Assembly: GCF_024169315.1 (NCBI RefSeq)
Contig: NZ_JALJWR010000001.1
Span: 703,501 to 767,500, forward strand
Direction: 5' to 3'
Source of the DNA: Pseudomonas migulae
Lineage (GTDB): Bacteria > Pseudomonadota > Gammaproteobacteria > Pseudomonadales > Pseudomonadaceae
DNA length: 64,000 nucleotides
The notes under the pieces were generated by a model. That model was not told the DNA's origin. It saw only the letters and a program-made list of their open reading frames with translations, and ran no database searches. A program made the position numbers and the translations under genes. This document shows, in pieces, positions 37,162 to 47,848 of the stretch (positions are counted from its first letter, which is position 1; every line of letters begins with the position of its first letter).

Positions 37162-38865
37162 ATGGACACTAACGCGCACACCTTCAATACCTTCTGGTCC
37201 GGCCAGGTTCCGTTCATTGCCTCCTTTGCAGTGCAACAATTACGGTTATGGGTCAGCACCAATCCGTGGTTTACCGGGCAGGAATACAACGAGTGGTTCG
37301 ACTTGCCGCGCGGCACGCTCGATAGCCTTCAATCGGACTATCAACTGCAATGGGCGGACCTCGGGCACCGGGTGATGAGCGGCCAGCCCTTCACTTTTGA
37401 GGATCGACGTTTTGCCAGTGGCAACTGGAGCGAGCCGCTGTTTGGCTCCCTCGCCGCGTTTTACCTGCTCAACGCCGGATTCCTGCTCAAACTGCTCGAC
37501 AAACTGCTGATCAAGGAAAAGAAGCCCCGCCAGCGCCTGCTGTACCTCGTGGAGCAAGCCATTGCCGCGGGTGCGCCGAGCAATTTTCTGGTGAGCAATC
37601 CCGATGCCCTGCAGCGGGCGGCGGACACTCAGGGCGGCAGCCTCCTCACTGGCCTGCTGCACCTGGCCAGCGACCTGCAGGAAGGCAAGATGCGCCAGTG
37701 CGACAGCGGCGCCTTCAAGGTCGGCGTCGATCTGGCCAACACCCCTGGCGAAGTGGTGTTCGAGAATGAACTGTTCCAGCTGATCCAGTACTACCCGCAA
37801 AGCGAAACCCAGTACCGGCGCCCGGTGTTCATCGTCCCGCCGTCGATCAACAAGTACTACATCCTCGACCTGCGCCCGGACAACTCGATGGTTCGCCATC
37901 TGTTGCAACAAGGTCATCCGGTGTTTCTGATGTCGTGGCGCAACTTCGATCAGGCACACGCCGGCACCACCTGGGATGACCTGATCGAAACCGGCATCAT
38001 CAAAGGCCTGCAAGTGACCCGCGAAATCAGCGGCGAGCAACGGCCCAACTGCGTCGGTTTCTGCATCGGCGGCACGCTGCTGAGCACCGCGCTGGCGGTG
38101 CTGGCGGCCCGTGGTGATCGCGAAATCGGCAGCGTGAGCCTGCTGACCACGTTCCTCGACTACCTCGACACCGGCCCCATCGACATCTTCGTCGACGAGC
38201 AACTGGTGGCTTACCGCGAGCGCACCATCGGCGGCATCGACGGCCCCATCGGCCTGTTCAAGGGTGAGGACATGGGCAACACCTTCTCGCTGTTGCGCCC
38301 CAATGATTTGTGGTGGAACTACAACGTCGACAAGTACCTCAAGGGTCAGAAGCCTATTCCGTTGGACTTGTTGTTCTGGAACAACGACAGCACCAACCTT
38401 CCCGGCCCGATGTATTGCTGGTACCTGCGCCACACCTATCTGCAGAACGACCTGAAATCCGGCGGACTGGACTGCTGCGGGGTCAAGCTCGACCTGCGCG
38501 CCATCAACGCGCCGGCGTACATCCTCGCCACTCATGACGATCACATCGTGCCGTGGCGAAGCGCCTACGCCAGCACCGAACTGCTGTCCGGCACCAAGCG
38601 CTTCGTGCTGGGCGCTTCGGGGCATATCGCCGGGGTCATCAACCCGCCCGCCAAGGAAAAGCGCCATTACTGGACCAACAACCGGGTCACGGAAAACCCC
38701 GATACCTGGTTCACCAATGCCGAGCAACACCCCGGCAGCTGGTGGAACGACTGGTTCGCCTGGCTGGCCGAACACGCCGGTGAACGCCAGCCTTCTGCGC
38801 TGCACACCGGCAACGCGCAGTACCCGGCACTTGAATCGGCACCCGGTCGTTACGTGATGCAATGA
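37162..38865 (+). CDS. phbC: class I poly(3-hydroxybutyrate) synthase
   Basis: PHA polymerase of 567 residues that joins 3-hydroxyacyl-CoA units on the granule surface. The N-terminal PhaC domain is followed by the alpha/beta hydrolase core. The catalytic set is complete: Cys301 in GFCIGG, Asp460 in HDDHIVPW and His488 in SGHIAGV, in the order and spacing of the Ralstonia synthase (Cys319, Asp480, His508). Length and motifs fit class I (short-chain monomers), unlike the class II medium-chain synthases common in Pseudomonas. ATG 37162 follows AAGGAG. The preceding terminator separates it partly from phbBA. Confidence 0.95.
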   Translation: MDTNAHTFNTFWSGQVPFIASFAVQQLRLWVSTNPWFTGQEYNEWFDLPRGTLDSLQSDYQLQWADLGHRVMSGQPFTFEDRRFASGNWSEPLFGSLAAFYLLNAGFLLKLLDKLLIKEKKPRQRLLYLVEQAIAAGAPSNFLVSNPDALQRAADTQGGSLLTGLLHLASDLQEGKMRQCDSGAFKVGVDLANTPGEVVFENELFQLIQYYPQSETQYRRPVFIVPPSINKYYILDLRPDNSMVRHLLQQGHPVFLMSWRNFDQAHAGTTWDDLIETGIIKGLQVTREISGEQRPNCVGFCIGGTLLSTALAVLAARGDREIGSVSLLTTFLDYLDTGPIDIFVDEQLVAYRERTIGGIDGPIGLFKGEDMGNTFSLLRPNDLWWNYNVDKYLKGQKPIPLDLLFWNNDSTNLPGPMYCWYLRHTYLQNDLKSGGLDCCGVKLDLRAINAPAYILATHDDHIVPWRSAYASTELLSGTKRFVLGASGHIAGVINPPAKEKRHYWTNNRVTENPDTWFTNAEQHPGSWWNDWFAWLAEHAGERQPSALHTGNAQYPALESAPGRYVMQ

Positions 38866-38872
38866 TGGACGG

Positions 38873-38901
38873 CCCCGCGCGATAGCTTTTATGGCGCGGG
38901 G
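38873..38901. terminator. hairpin after phbC
   Basis: CCCCGCGC (38873-38880) and GCGCGGGG (38894-38901) form a perfect 8-base stem with a 13-base loop 8 bases after the phbC stop. No T run follows. Confidence 0.4.
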
Positions 38902-39012
38902 CGGCGCGGTGATCTTGCCCCGCAAGAAAGTCAAAACACAGCACACCGGTTCAATATCTCCGTCCGAATCTGAGCAACCATGGCCTCCTCACTCACCCGT
39001 AAGGACATCGCC

Positions 39013-39666
39013 ATGGCTATCGCAAAAGCAGTTCCCGGCAAAACCCTGCTGACCCCGACCGATCACACGCTGATCATGATCGACCACCAGTCACAAATGT
39101 CCTTTGCGACCAAGTCGATCGACGCCGTGACCCTGCGCAACAACGCTGCGCTGGTGGCCAAGGCTGCGCGTGGCTTCAAGGTCTCGACCATCCTTACCAC
39201 GGTTGCCGAGAAGAGCTTCTCCGGCCCGATCTTCGACGAAATCAAATCGGTGTTCCCGGAACACAACGTCATCGACCGCACCAGCATGAACACCTGGGAA
39301 GACGAGCGCATCGCCGTCGAAGTCAACAAGATCGGCAAACAGAAAATCGTCCTCGCCGGCCTGTGGACCTCCGTGTGCATCGTCGGCCCGGCGCTGTCGG
39401 CCATCGACCAGGGTTTTGAGGTCTACGTGATTGCCGACGCCTGTGGCGACGTCTCCACCGAAGCTCACGAAATGGCGATGCAGCGCATGATTCAGATCGG
39501 CGCGCGGCCGATGACGTCGTTGCAATACCTGCTTGAGTTGCAACGCGACTGGGCACGCACCGAAACCTATGACGAAACCGTGAAAACCTCGATTGCCAAC
39601 GGTGGTTCCTACGGTCTGGGGCTGATCTACGCCAAGACCATGTTTGGTGCTTCCGAAGGTCACTAA
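39013..39666 (+). CDS. YcaC-like isochorismatase-fold cysteine hydrolase
   Basis: Cysteine hydrolase of 217 residues. The Asp-Lys-Cys triad is visible as MIDHQSQM, TVAEKSFSGP and LWTSVCIVGP. The extended C-terminal part (ETYDETVKTSIANGGSYG) is that of the YcaC group, which forms octamers and whose substrate is not established. The ATG at 39013 after AAGGA is preferred to the longer frame from 38980. It follows phbC by 147 bases and precedes an OprD porin; no direct link to PHB is evident. Confidence 0.9.
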   Translation: MAIAKAVPGKTLLTPTDHTLIMIDHQSQMSFATKSIDAVTLRNNAALVAKAARGFKVSTILTTVAEKSFSGPIFDEIKSVFPEHNVIDRTSMNTWEDERIAVEVNKIGKQKIVLAGLWTSVCIVGPALSAIDQGFEVYVIADACGDVSTEAHEMAMQRMIQIGARPMTSLQYLLELQRDWARTETYDETVKTSIANGGSYGLGLIYAKTMFGASEGH

Positions 39667-39722
39667 GCAATGCCAGCGGCTCCGCGTAAGGCGGAGTCGC
39701 GTTCCCTCGCGGTGATTGATCG

Positions 39723-41054
39723 ATGACTTATTCCTCGCAAGACCTGCGGGTCAGGCTGCCCTTGTGCTTGTCCGTAGTTTTAGCCAGCACCAGCGGCGTC
39801 GTCCGGGCCGATGAATCGACGCAAGGCTTTGTCGAGGATTCAAAGCTCGAGGTGTTGAGCCGTAACTTCTACCTCAACAGCGACTACCGCTCGCCCTCGC
39901 CCGCCGGCAAGAGCTACAAGGCGGAATGGGCCCAGGGTTTTATCGCCTCGTTCGAATCGGGGTTCACACCCGGCACCCTGGGATTCGGCCTCGATGCCCA
40001 CGGGTTTCTGGGGATGAAACTGGATGGCGGCAAGGGCCATTCCGGGACCGGATTATTGCCGTTGGACAGTGACGGCAACAGCGAAGACCACTACTCCAGT
40101 GGTGGCGGCGCCTTGAAGATCAAGGCCTCGAAAACCACGTTGGCCTACGGCGAAATGATGGTCGAAACCCCGGTGTTCGACACCGCCGACAAACGTCTGC
40201 AACCGGAGTACGCCAGCGGTTTTCTGTTGAACAGTCGCGAGATCGACGGGATGAACCTGGTCGCGGGCCACTTTACGGCGTTCAAGAACCAGGACAATTC
40301 TTCGGGCAAGGGCAACTTTTATGGTTATGGCGCGAACACCGAGGCAGGCGGCATTTCATTGCTGGGTGCCGACCTGTTTACGCAAAGTCCTATTGGCGCC
40401 GCCCTGTACACATCGGAATTGACCGACACCTGGCATCAGTACTACGGCAATCTGCACCTGAAACAGTCCGGCTGGTTCCTCGACGCCAATCTTTATCACA
40501 CCCGGGACACCGGCCGAGCGTTGGCCGGCGCCATCGATAACACTGCGTTCAGCCTGTCGGGCAAATACACCGTCGATGCCCATGCCTTTACCCTGGCCTA
40601 CCAGAAGGTCAACGGCAATACACCGTTCGACTTCGTCGGTGGCGACTCCATCTACCTCGCCAACTCGATCAAATACGCCGACTTCAACGGCGCCCACGAA
40701 CAATCCTGGCAAGCGCGTTACGACCTGGATCTGGGCGCCTATGGCATTCCCGGTCTGAAATTCATGACCCGTTACGTCAGGGGCAGCCAGATTGACGGCA
40801 CCCATGCCCCCCAGGGCGGCGCTTACAACCCGTTCGATGAATCGGTCGGCACGAACGTGCCGCAGCAAGGCGATGGCGGACGGCATTGGGAGCGCGATAT
40901 CGACTTGCGCTACATCGTGCAGTCCGGCTCGGCCAAGGGCTTGTCACTGCAACTGTCCCATGTCTCGCACCGGGCCAACAGCGCCCAGGCCGGTGATGAT
41001 ATCGACCGGGTTTACGTGGTCATCGAGTACCCGTTGAACTTCGGGCGCTTCTGA
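39723..41054 (+). CDS. OprD-family outer-membrane porin (second copy)
   Basis: Channel of the OprD/Occ family, 443 residues. The signal peptide ends near SGVVRA, and the mature N-terminus has the hallmark FVEDSKLEVLSRNFYLNSDY. The last strand ends in YPLNFGRF. It differs clearly in sequence from the porin at 28291 and is longer by 21 residues. No ribosome-binding site is obvious before the ATG at 39723. The stop lies six bases from the 3' end of the convergent tRNA-Sec gene. Substrate unknown. Confidence 0.92.
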   Translation: MTYSSQDLRVRLPLCLSVVLASTSGVVRADESTQGFVEDSKLEVLSRNFYLNSDYRSPSPAGKSYKAEWAQGFIASFESGFTPGTLGFGLDAHGFLGMKLDGGKGHSGTGLLPLDSDGNSEDHYSSGGGALKIKASKTTLAYGEMMVETPVFDTADKRLQPEYASGFLLNSREIDGMNLVAGHFTAFKNQDNSSGKGNFYGYGANTEAGGISLLGADLFTQSPIGAALYTSELTDTWHQYYGNLHLKQSGWFLDANLYHTRDTGRALAGAIDNTAFSLSGKYTVDAHAFTLAYQKVNGNTPFDFVGGDSIYLANSIKYADFNGAHEQSWQARYDLDLGAYGIPGLKFMTRYVRGSQIDGTHAPQGGAYNPFDESVGTNVPQQGDGGRHWERDIDLRYIVQSGSAKGLSLQLSHVSHRANSAQAGDDIDRVYVVIEYPLNFGRF

Positions 41055-41060
41055 GGGAAA

Positions 41061-41156
41061 TGGCGGAAGGCAGCGGGAGTCGAACTCGCCCGGGAACGGA
41101 TGCCGTCCCCAACCGGGTTTGAAGCCCGGCCGCGCCACCGGGCGCGATTGCCTTCC
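41061..41156 (-). tRNA. selC: tRNA-Sec (anticodon UCA)
   Basis: The minus strand folds as selenocysteine tRNA: an 8-base acceptor stem GGAAGGCA / TGCCTTCC, the anticodon stem CCGGG / CCCGG around loop CTTCAAA (anticodon TCA, complement of 41120-41122), a long variable arm built on GGGGACGG / CCGTTCCC, the T-loop TTCGACT, and an encoded 3' GCCA. The length of 96 bases with CCA is right for the unusually long bacterial tRNA-Sec. It begins six bases after the selB stop on the same strand, so it is probably processed from the selA-selB transcript. Confidence 0.97.
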
Positions 41157-41162
41157 ATGAAC

Positions 41163-43066
<1,904 letters not shown>

Positions 43067-43070
<4 letters not shown>

Positions 43071-44488
43071 CCGGGCACCTGCAGTTGATCGAGTTGCGCC
43101 AGCCACGCCGGCTCGTCGTCCAGTTGCCGCAGATCCAGCCACAGCGCATCGTCATCGAGGCGGCCGAGCACGGGAATGTCCAGTGTTCTGAAGGCCGCTT
43201 CCAGATCAAGCAACCGCCGACCGCGCAGGCGCTTGCTGACCTCCGGTCGCAGGCACAACGCCGCACTCGGCAAGCGCGCCACCGGTTGGCTGCCGCTGCC
43301 GATCATGCCCAGCGACGGCACTGCGCTGACGTTCCAGCCATCACTCATCACCCTGGCCAGTGAGGGTTGCAGGCGCTCGGCCTGGGCGAGGATGTCAGGC
43401 TGAGGCCGGGTGAGCAGGCGCAAACTCGGCAGGCGTTCGGCCAGGCGATCCGGATCGCGGTACAGACCCAGCACGGCTTCGAGGGCGGCCAGGGTCAGCT
43501 TATCGACGCGCAACGCTCGTTTGAGCGGGTTCTTCTTGATCTTCGCGATCAGCTCTTTGCGCCCGACGATCAGCCCGGCCTGCGGCCCACCGAGCAGTTT
43601 GTCGCCGCTGAAGGTGACAATGTCTGCACCGTCGAGCAATGCCTGGCGCACCGTCGGTTCGGCGGGCAAGCCCCAGCGCGTCAAGTCGAGCAGACTGCCG
43701 CTGCCGAGGTCTTCAAGCAGCGGTAAACCGTGCTTGTGCGCCAGCTCTGCCAACTCGGCGGTCGGCACACTCGTGGTGAAGCCCTGAATGCTGTAGTTGC
43801 TGGCGTGCACGCGCATCACCAGGCCGCTGCGCGGACCGATGGCAGCTTCGTAATCCTTGGCGTGGGTGCGATTGGTGGTGCCGACTTCATGCAGCTTCAC
43901 CCCGGCCCGCGCCATGATGTCGGGAATGCGGAACGCACCGCCGATTTCGATCAGTTCACCCCGGGAAATGATCCCTTCCTTGCGCGCGCCCAGGCTATTG
44001 AGCGTCAGCAGCACGGCGGCCGCGTTGTTGTTGACCACGGTCACGGCTTCGGCGCCGGTCAGTTCGCGGATCAGGCCTTCGATCAAGTCATCGCGATCGC
44101 CGCGCTTGCCGCTGTGCAGGTCGAATTCCAGGTTGAGCGGATAACGGGCGGCCATCTGCACGGCATCGATCGCTTCCTGCGGCAACAACGCGCGGCCGAG
44201 GTTGGTGTGCAGCACGGTGCCGGTGAGATTGAATACGCGGCGGACATGGCTGCGATGCTGCCGGGCAAGGCGCTCGCCCGCCCTGCCCGCCAAGGTTTCG
44301 GGGGTGATTTCGATAGCGTCGAGTTGTCCTGAAATGACCGGTTCACGCAGGTCGTCGAGCAGTTGCCGCAGACTGGCCAGCAGCGCCTCGCGCCCGTAGC
44401 GCTCGGCCAGGGGCTGACAGGCTGGATGGCGTAGCAAACTGTCGATGGAAGGTAGCCGCAAGGCCGGGGTGGCGGATCTGGAGGACAT
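43067..44488 (-). CDS. selA: L-seryl-tRNA(Sec) selenium transferase
   Basis: PLP enzyme of 473 residues that converts Ser-tRNA-Sec to Sec-tRNA-Sec using selenophosphate. Family motifs include [31 protein letters not shown] and the PLP-lysine region [14 protein letters not shown]. The ATG at 44488 ([14 protein letters not shown]) follows GGAG; a 29-codon GTG extension from 44575 is rejected. It overlaps selB by four bases, and selC follows selB. Selenophosphate synthetase (selD) is not in the window. Confidence 0.96.
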
Positions 44489-44579
44489 CAGGGGCTCCCG
44501 TAAACGGCTGACCGCCTGAGTGTAGTCGGCCGAGCTTCTTCGCGTGACAGCCAACCTGTTCTTGCGGATGTTCACGGAA

Positions 44580-44639
44580 CCCTGTGGGAGCTGGCTTGCC
44601 AGCGATAGCGGTGTGTCAGTTGACCTAAGTTTTGATGGT
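44580..44639. repeat. degenerate REP unit upstream of selA
   Basis: CCCTGTGGGAGCTGGCTTGC and the following CAGCGATAGCGGTGTGTCAG are a variant of the type A REP family. It lies between the selA start and the inverted-arm repeat element. Confidence 0.7.
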
Positions 44640-45310
44640 GTACATATCCATTTTTTCGGTAACGGCGGCTATGGGTTCCGCCCTGACGGCGGGTCACTTG
44701 GAAAAGCGCCAAGTAACCAAGCGCCCAGCGCCCCTGACGTACGGTGGCTCGCTCCGACGGGGCAGATCAAGATCAAAAACAAAGCGAGGCGGCCTGATAA
44801 CCGGCCTGTTTTCCGTCAAAGTCATCGGCGACGAACACCAATCTCATGCCCACCAAAAATACCCTGTGGGAGCGGGCTTGCTCGCGAATGCGGACTGGCA
44901 TTCAGCATTGATGTTGACTGACACGGCCTCATTCGCGAGCAAGCCCGCTCCCACATTTAATCGGGGTTGCTCAAGAGGGGGGGAACGATCAAGTCAGCGA
45001 AGCGCGCCCGCTTGACGCCCAGGTCGGCCCGAAGGCCGCCTCGCGGTGCTGTGGCGGTGGTCGCCCCCTCGAGAGGCCGAGTGGAGGTTCTGCGCAGTGG
45101 GCACCGCGGCAAGGATGCCGCGGTAGCCGCCCCCGGCCATGGATGGCCGATGGCGGCGGGCCCACGGAGCAGGACCGGAACGAGGGCATGGCGAGTCTTA
45201 GCGAGCCACCGAACGAAAGGGGCAAAAGCGCTTGGTTACTTGGCGCTTTTCCAAGTGACCCGCCGTAAGGGCGGAACCAATATCAGCCGTTACCGAAAAA
45301 ACGGATATAC
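44640..45310. repeat. 670-base repeat element with ~110-base inverted arms
   Basis: The left arm (about 44640-44757) reads outward-in through TTTTTTCGGTAACGGC, GGTTCCGCCCT and ACTTGGAAAAGCGCCAAGTA. The right arm (about 45192-45310) is its reverse complement with few mismatches, e.g. TACTTGGCGCTTTTCCAAGT and GCCGTTACCGAAAAAA. Within each arm, ACTTGG..GCGC..CCAAGT is itself a small palindrome. The core carries a REP doublet (44865-44955) and GC-rich sequence in which a 78-codon minus-strand frame (44989-45225) opens MPLSFGGSLRLAMPSFRSCS. I recall such frames being annotated repeatedly in pseudomonads, which marks the unit as dispersed. No transposase is present. It fills the gap between the sel and fdh genes, which has no other gene. 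Confidence 0.75.
44865..44955. repeat. REP doublet (type A) inside the repeat element
   Basis: The 26-base unit at 44865-44890 (TGTGGGAGCGGGCTTGCTCG then CGAATG) has an exact reverse complement at 44930-44955. The 39-base spacer makes a REPIN hairpin. Confidence 0.92.
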
Positions 45311-45330
45311 CCCCCCACACCAAGACAGCG

Positions 45331-46257
45331 TCAGTCCCCCCCAGGCGCAAACAAAAGATTAGGCGCCACCCGCTGATACCCTTCCTGCTCCAGCCGCATA
45401 TCCAGCATCAGACTGGTCAAATCCCCCGACAGCGCTTCAGCATCAGCATCATTCTCCAGATACAACAACTTCAGATAACTGCGACAACCGGGACAAACTT
45501 CAGCCCGCAACGGCGCCTGATTGGCAGCATGGCGATCATCATCGAGACTGACGTACTCAAGGCCCTTGCTCTGCTCGCAATACACGCATTTAACCCGCAC
45601 CACGTGCCATTCACAGGCACACAACGAACACACCAGATAACGCAAGCCGTTGTGCTTGCCGCGATGCCGGATCACCCCAGCCATCGCCGGCGAACCGCAC
45701 GCCGGGCACTGGCTGAGACTGTCGCCGGGTTTCAAGACCAGACCAGGCGTGTTCAGCAACCAATGGCTCCACACGGCCTGCAATGCAGCGCCCAGGAACG
45801 GCACCAACGCCGCGGGCAGCATCGCAAACTGGCCACTGACCAAAGCAATTGCCCACGCTTTGAGTTGGCCGACACTGGCATTGCGCAAGCGGGTAATCGC
45901 GCTCTCGACTTCCCATTGCGACGGTGGCAGATAACGCTGCAACAACGCCTCGAGCCAAGGCAACCAATCGTCCTCGCGCACCAGACTGTCGGCAGCGAAC
46001 GGTGGCAGGCCATGCTGCAGGCAAACCCGCAAGCGTTCGGAATCCGGCAACGCAATGACGGGCGGATCATCCATCAACTGCTGCTGAACATCACACAGAC
46101 CAGCCACCAAAAGCAGGTAACCAGCCAAAGGATGCCCCTCAGCCAACCGTTCCAGTCGCCGCGCGCGCAAGGCAAACAGGTTGTTCGGCGGCAGGTGCAG
46201 AAACGGCGGTGAACTCGCCGCCGCTTCGATCTCGCCAGGCTCAAGAATCGTCGCCAA
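45331..46257 (-). CDS. fdhE: formate dehydrogenase accessory protein FdhE
   Basis: Cytoplasmic protein of 308 residues needed for formation of active membrane formate dehydrogenase. Four metal-binding CxxC motifs are visible: CPACGSP, CSLCACE, CVYCEQ and CPGCRSY, as in rubredoxin-like FdhE. The frame opens with TTG at 46257 (MATILEPGEIEAAA), the family's N-terminus, so TTG is accepted. It begins five bases after the fdhI stop and is the last gene of the operon. Confidence 0.93.
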   Translation of the reverse strand: MATILEPGEIEAAASSPPFLHLPPNNLFALRARRLERLAEGHPLAGYLLLVAGLCDVQQQLMDDPPVIALPDSERLRVCLQHGLPPFAADSLVREDDWLPWLEALLQRYLPPSQWEVESAITRLRNASVGQLKAWAIALVSGQFAMLPAALVPFLGAALQAVWSHWLLNTPGLVLKPGDSLSQCPACGSPAMAGVIRHRGKHNGLRYLVCSLCACEWHVVRVKCVYCEQSKGLEYVSLDDDRHAANQAPLRAEVCPGCRSYLKLLYLENDADAEALSGDLTSLMLDMRLEQEGYQRVAPNLLFAPGGD

Positions 46258-46262
46258 GGTGC

Positions 46263-46916
46263 TTATCCTTTTTTACTGACCGGCCGTTCTGGATGTTCGT
46301 CGCGCGTCACTTCCCGGTACCAGAGTTCATGGTGCTTACTCGCCCAGGCACGGCTGACCCATCCATGCACCATGGCGCTGACCGAGCCCTTGATCCAGAT
46401 GCCGGCGTAGATGTGCACGATGATGCTCAACACCAAGACAAATCCCGCCAAGGCATGCAGCAGCATCGCCCAGCGAATCGAGGTGATGCCGAAATACTCG
46501 CCGAAATACGCACGCCAGATCACCAGCCCGCTGAACAACAACACCAGCATGCACAGCAACAACGTCCAGAACAGCAGCTTCTGCCCCGGGTTGTACTTGC
46601 CGATCGGCGGAACGCCCTCCTCCTCGTTCTGGATCACCCGCCCGACGCGGCGCAGCCACAGGCGGTCATTGCTGATAAAAAAGTTCGCCCGAAAGAATTG
46701 AATCACCAGCCCCAGGAACAGCACGAACATCACCACGCCCATGAACGGATGCAGGATGCGCGTCCACGGCCCGCCGCCGAACAGGTTGCTGAGCCAGAAC
46801 AGCGCCGGATGAAACAGCGCCAGCCCCGACAATGCCGCCATGAAGAAGAAGATCGCCACCAGCCAGTGATTGGTGCGCTGGTTCGAGGTGTAGCGCAGGA
46901 TCTGTCTGCGGATCAT
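46263..46916 (-). CDS. fdhI: formate dehydrogenase cytochrome b556 (gamma) subunit
   Basis: Inner-membrane cytochrome b of 217 residues with four helices. Heme ligands are expected from conserved histidines in helices 1, 2 and 4, visible in [26 protein letters not shown] and [14 protein letters not shown]. It passes electrons from the iron-sulfur subunit to quinone. Its ATG at 46916 overlaps the end of the beta-subunit gene by four bases. It ends in the usual hydrophilic tail [18 protein letters not shown]. Confidence 0.94.
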   Translation of the reverse strand: MIRRQILRYTSNQRTNHWLVAIFFFMAALSGLALFHPALFWLSNLFGGGPWTRILHPFMGVVMFVLFLGLVIQFFRANFFISNDRLWLRRVGRVIQNEEEGVPPIGKYNPGQKLLFWTLLLCMLVLLFSGLVIWRAYFGEYFGITSIRWAMLLHALAGFVLVLSIIVHIYAGIWIKGSVSAMVHGWVSRAWASKHHELWYREVTRDEHPERPVSKKG

Positions 46917-47848
46917 GGTCTGTCCTCCCCGCGCGGATCGAAGGTGTGCACCGCCGGATCGACTTCATGCACCGCAGGGTCTTTGAGAATCGGAAGTTCG
47001 TCTTCCTCGACGATCTGCGGGCCAACGCGCACGTAGTGGAAGAACCCGGCCAGTACCGCCAGTCCCATGGCCAGCAAGCCCAAGGGTTTGCTCACGCCTT
47101 TCCACAACTCCACCAGGGGACTGATCGTCGGACTGTTCGGCAATCCGGCGTACAGCACCGGCGTGTCGGCGTGATGCAACACGTACATGACGTGCGTACC
47201 GCCCACGCCTTCGGGGTCGTACAGACCTGCGTTGGCGAAGCCGCGGCTCTTGAGGTCGACGATGCGTTCGGCGGCGTGTTCCTTCATGTCGTCCTTGGTG
47301 CCGAACACTATCGCCCCGGTCGGACAGGTTTTCACGCAGGCCGGTTCAAGGCCCACCGCGACCCGGTCCGAGCACAGCGTGCACTTGTAGGCCTTGTGAT
47401 CTTTCTGCGAGATCCGCGGAATGTTGAACGGGCAGCCGGTGATGCAATAACCGCAACCGATGCAATGGTCCTGATCGAAATCGACGATACCGTTGGCGTG
47501 CTTGATGATCGCCCCCGGACTCGGGCACGCCGCAAGGCAGCCGGGCTCGGCACAATGCATGCAGCCGTCCTTGCGGATCAGCCATTCGAGGTTGCCGGCA
47601 TCGGTCTCGTGCTCGGTAAAGCGCATCAGGGTCCAGGTTTCGGCGCTCAGGTCCTGGGGATTGTCGTAGGTGCCGAGGTTGTGACCGACGTCGTCGCGCA
47701 GTTCGTTCCATTCCGAACAGGCGACCTGGCAGGCCTTGCAGCCGATGCACTTGGTGGTGTCGATCAGCTTGGCCACTTCCTCCTGATTGCGCACCGAAGG
47801 CGAAACCGTCGTGGTGGCCGAACGGGCAATAATGTCTTGGCTGGCCAT
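46913..47848 (-). CDS. fdhH: formate dehydrogenase iron-sulfur (beta) subunit
   Basis: Periplasmic-side electron-transfer subunit of 311 residues with four [4Fe-4S] clusters. Cys motifs include [45 protein letters not shown] and [21 protein letters not shown] single C-terminal membrane helix ([20 protein letters not shown]) anchors it. The ATG directly follows the TAA of the alpha gene, so the two are coupled. It corresponds to E. coli FdnH/FdoH. Confidence 0.96.
   Translation of the reverse strand: MASQDIIARSATTTVSPSVRNQEEVAKLIDTTKCIGCKACQVACSEWNELRDDVGHNLGTYDNPQDLSAETWTLMRFTEHETDAGNLEWLIRKDGCMHCAEPGCLAACPSPGAIIKHANGIVDFDQDHCIGCGYCITGCPFNIPRISQKDHKAYKCTLCSDRVAVGLEPACVKTCPTGAIVFGTKDDMKEHAAERIVDLKSRGFANAGLYDPEGVGGTHVMYVLHHADTPVLYAGLPNSPTISPLVELWKGVSKPLGLLAMGLAVLAGFFHYVRVGPQIVEEDELPILKDPAVHEVDPAVHTFDPRGEDRP

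Noticed and set aside
41061..41156. Integrated element at the tRNA-Sec gene
   Set aside because: selC is a known integration site elsewhere, but here no integrase or duplicated tRNA end is seen; selB and the porin lie directly on each side.
44989..45225. 78-codon minus-strand frame as a real gene
   Set aside because: It lies wholly inside a dispersed repeat, has low-complexity Arg/Pro/Ser/Gly content and no ribosome-binding site; kept only as a note in the repeat entry.
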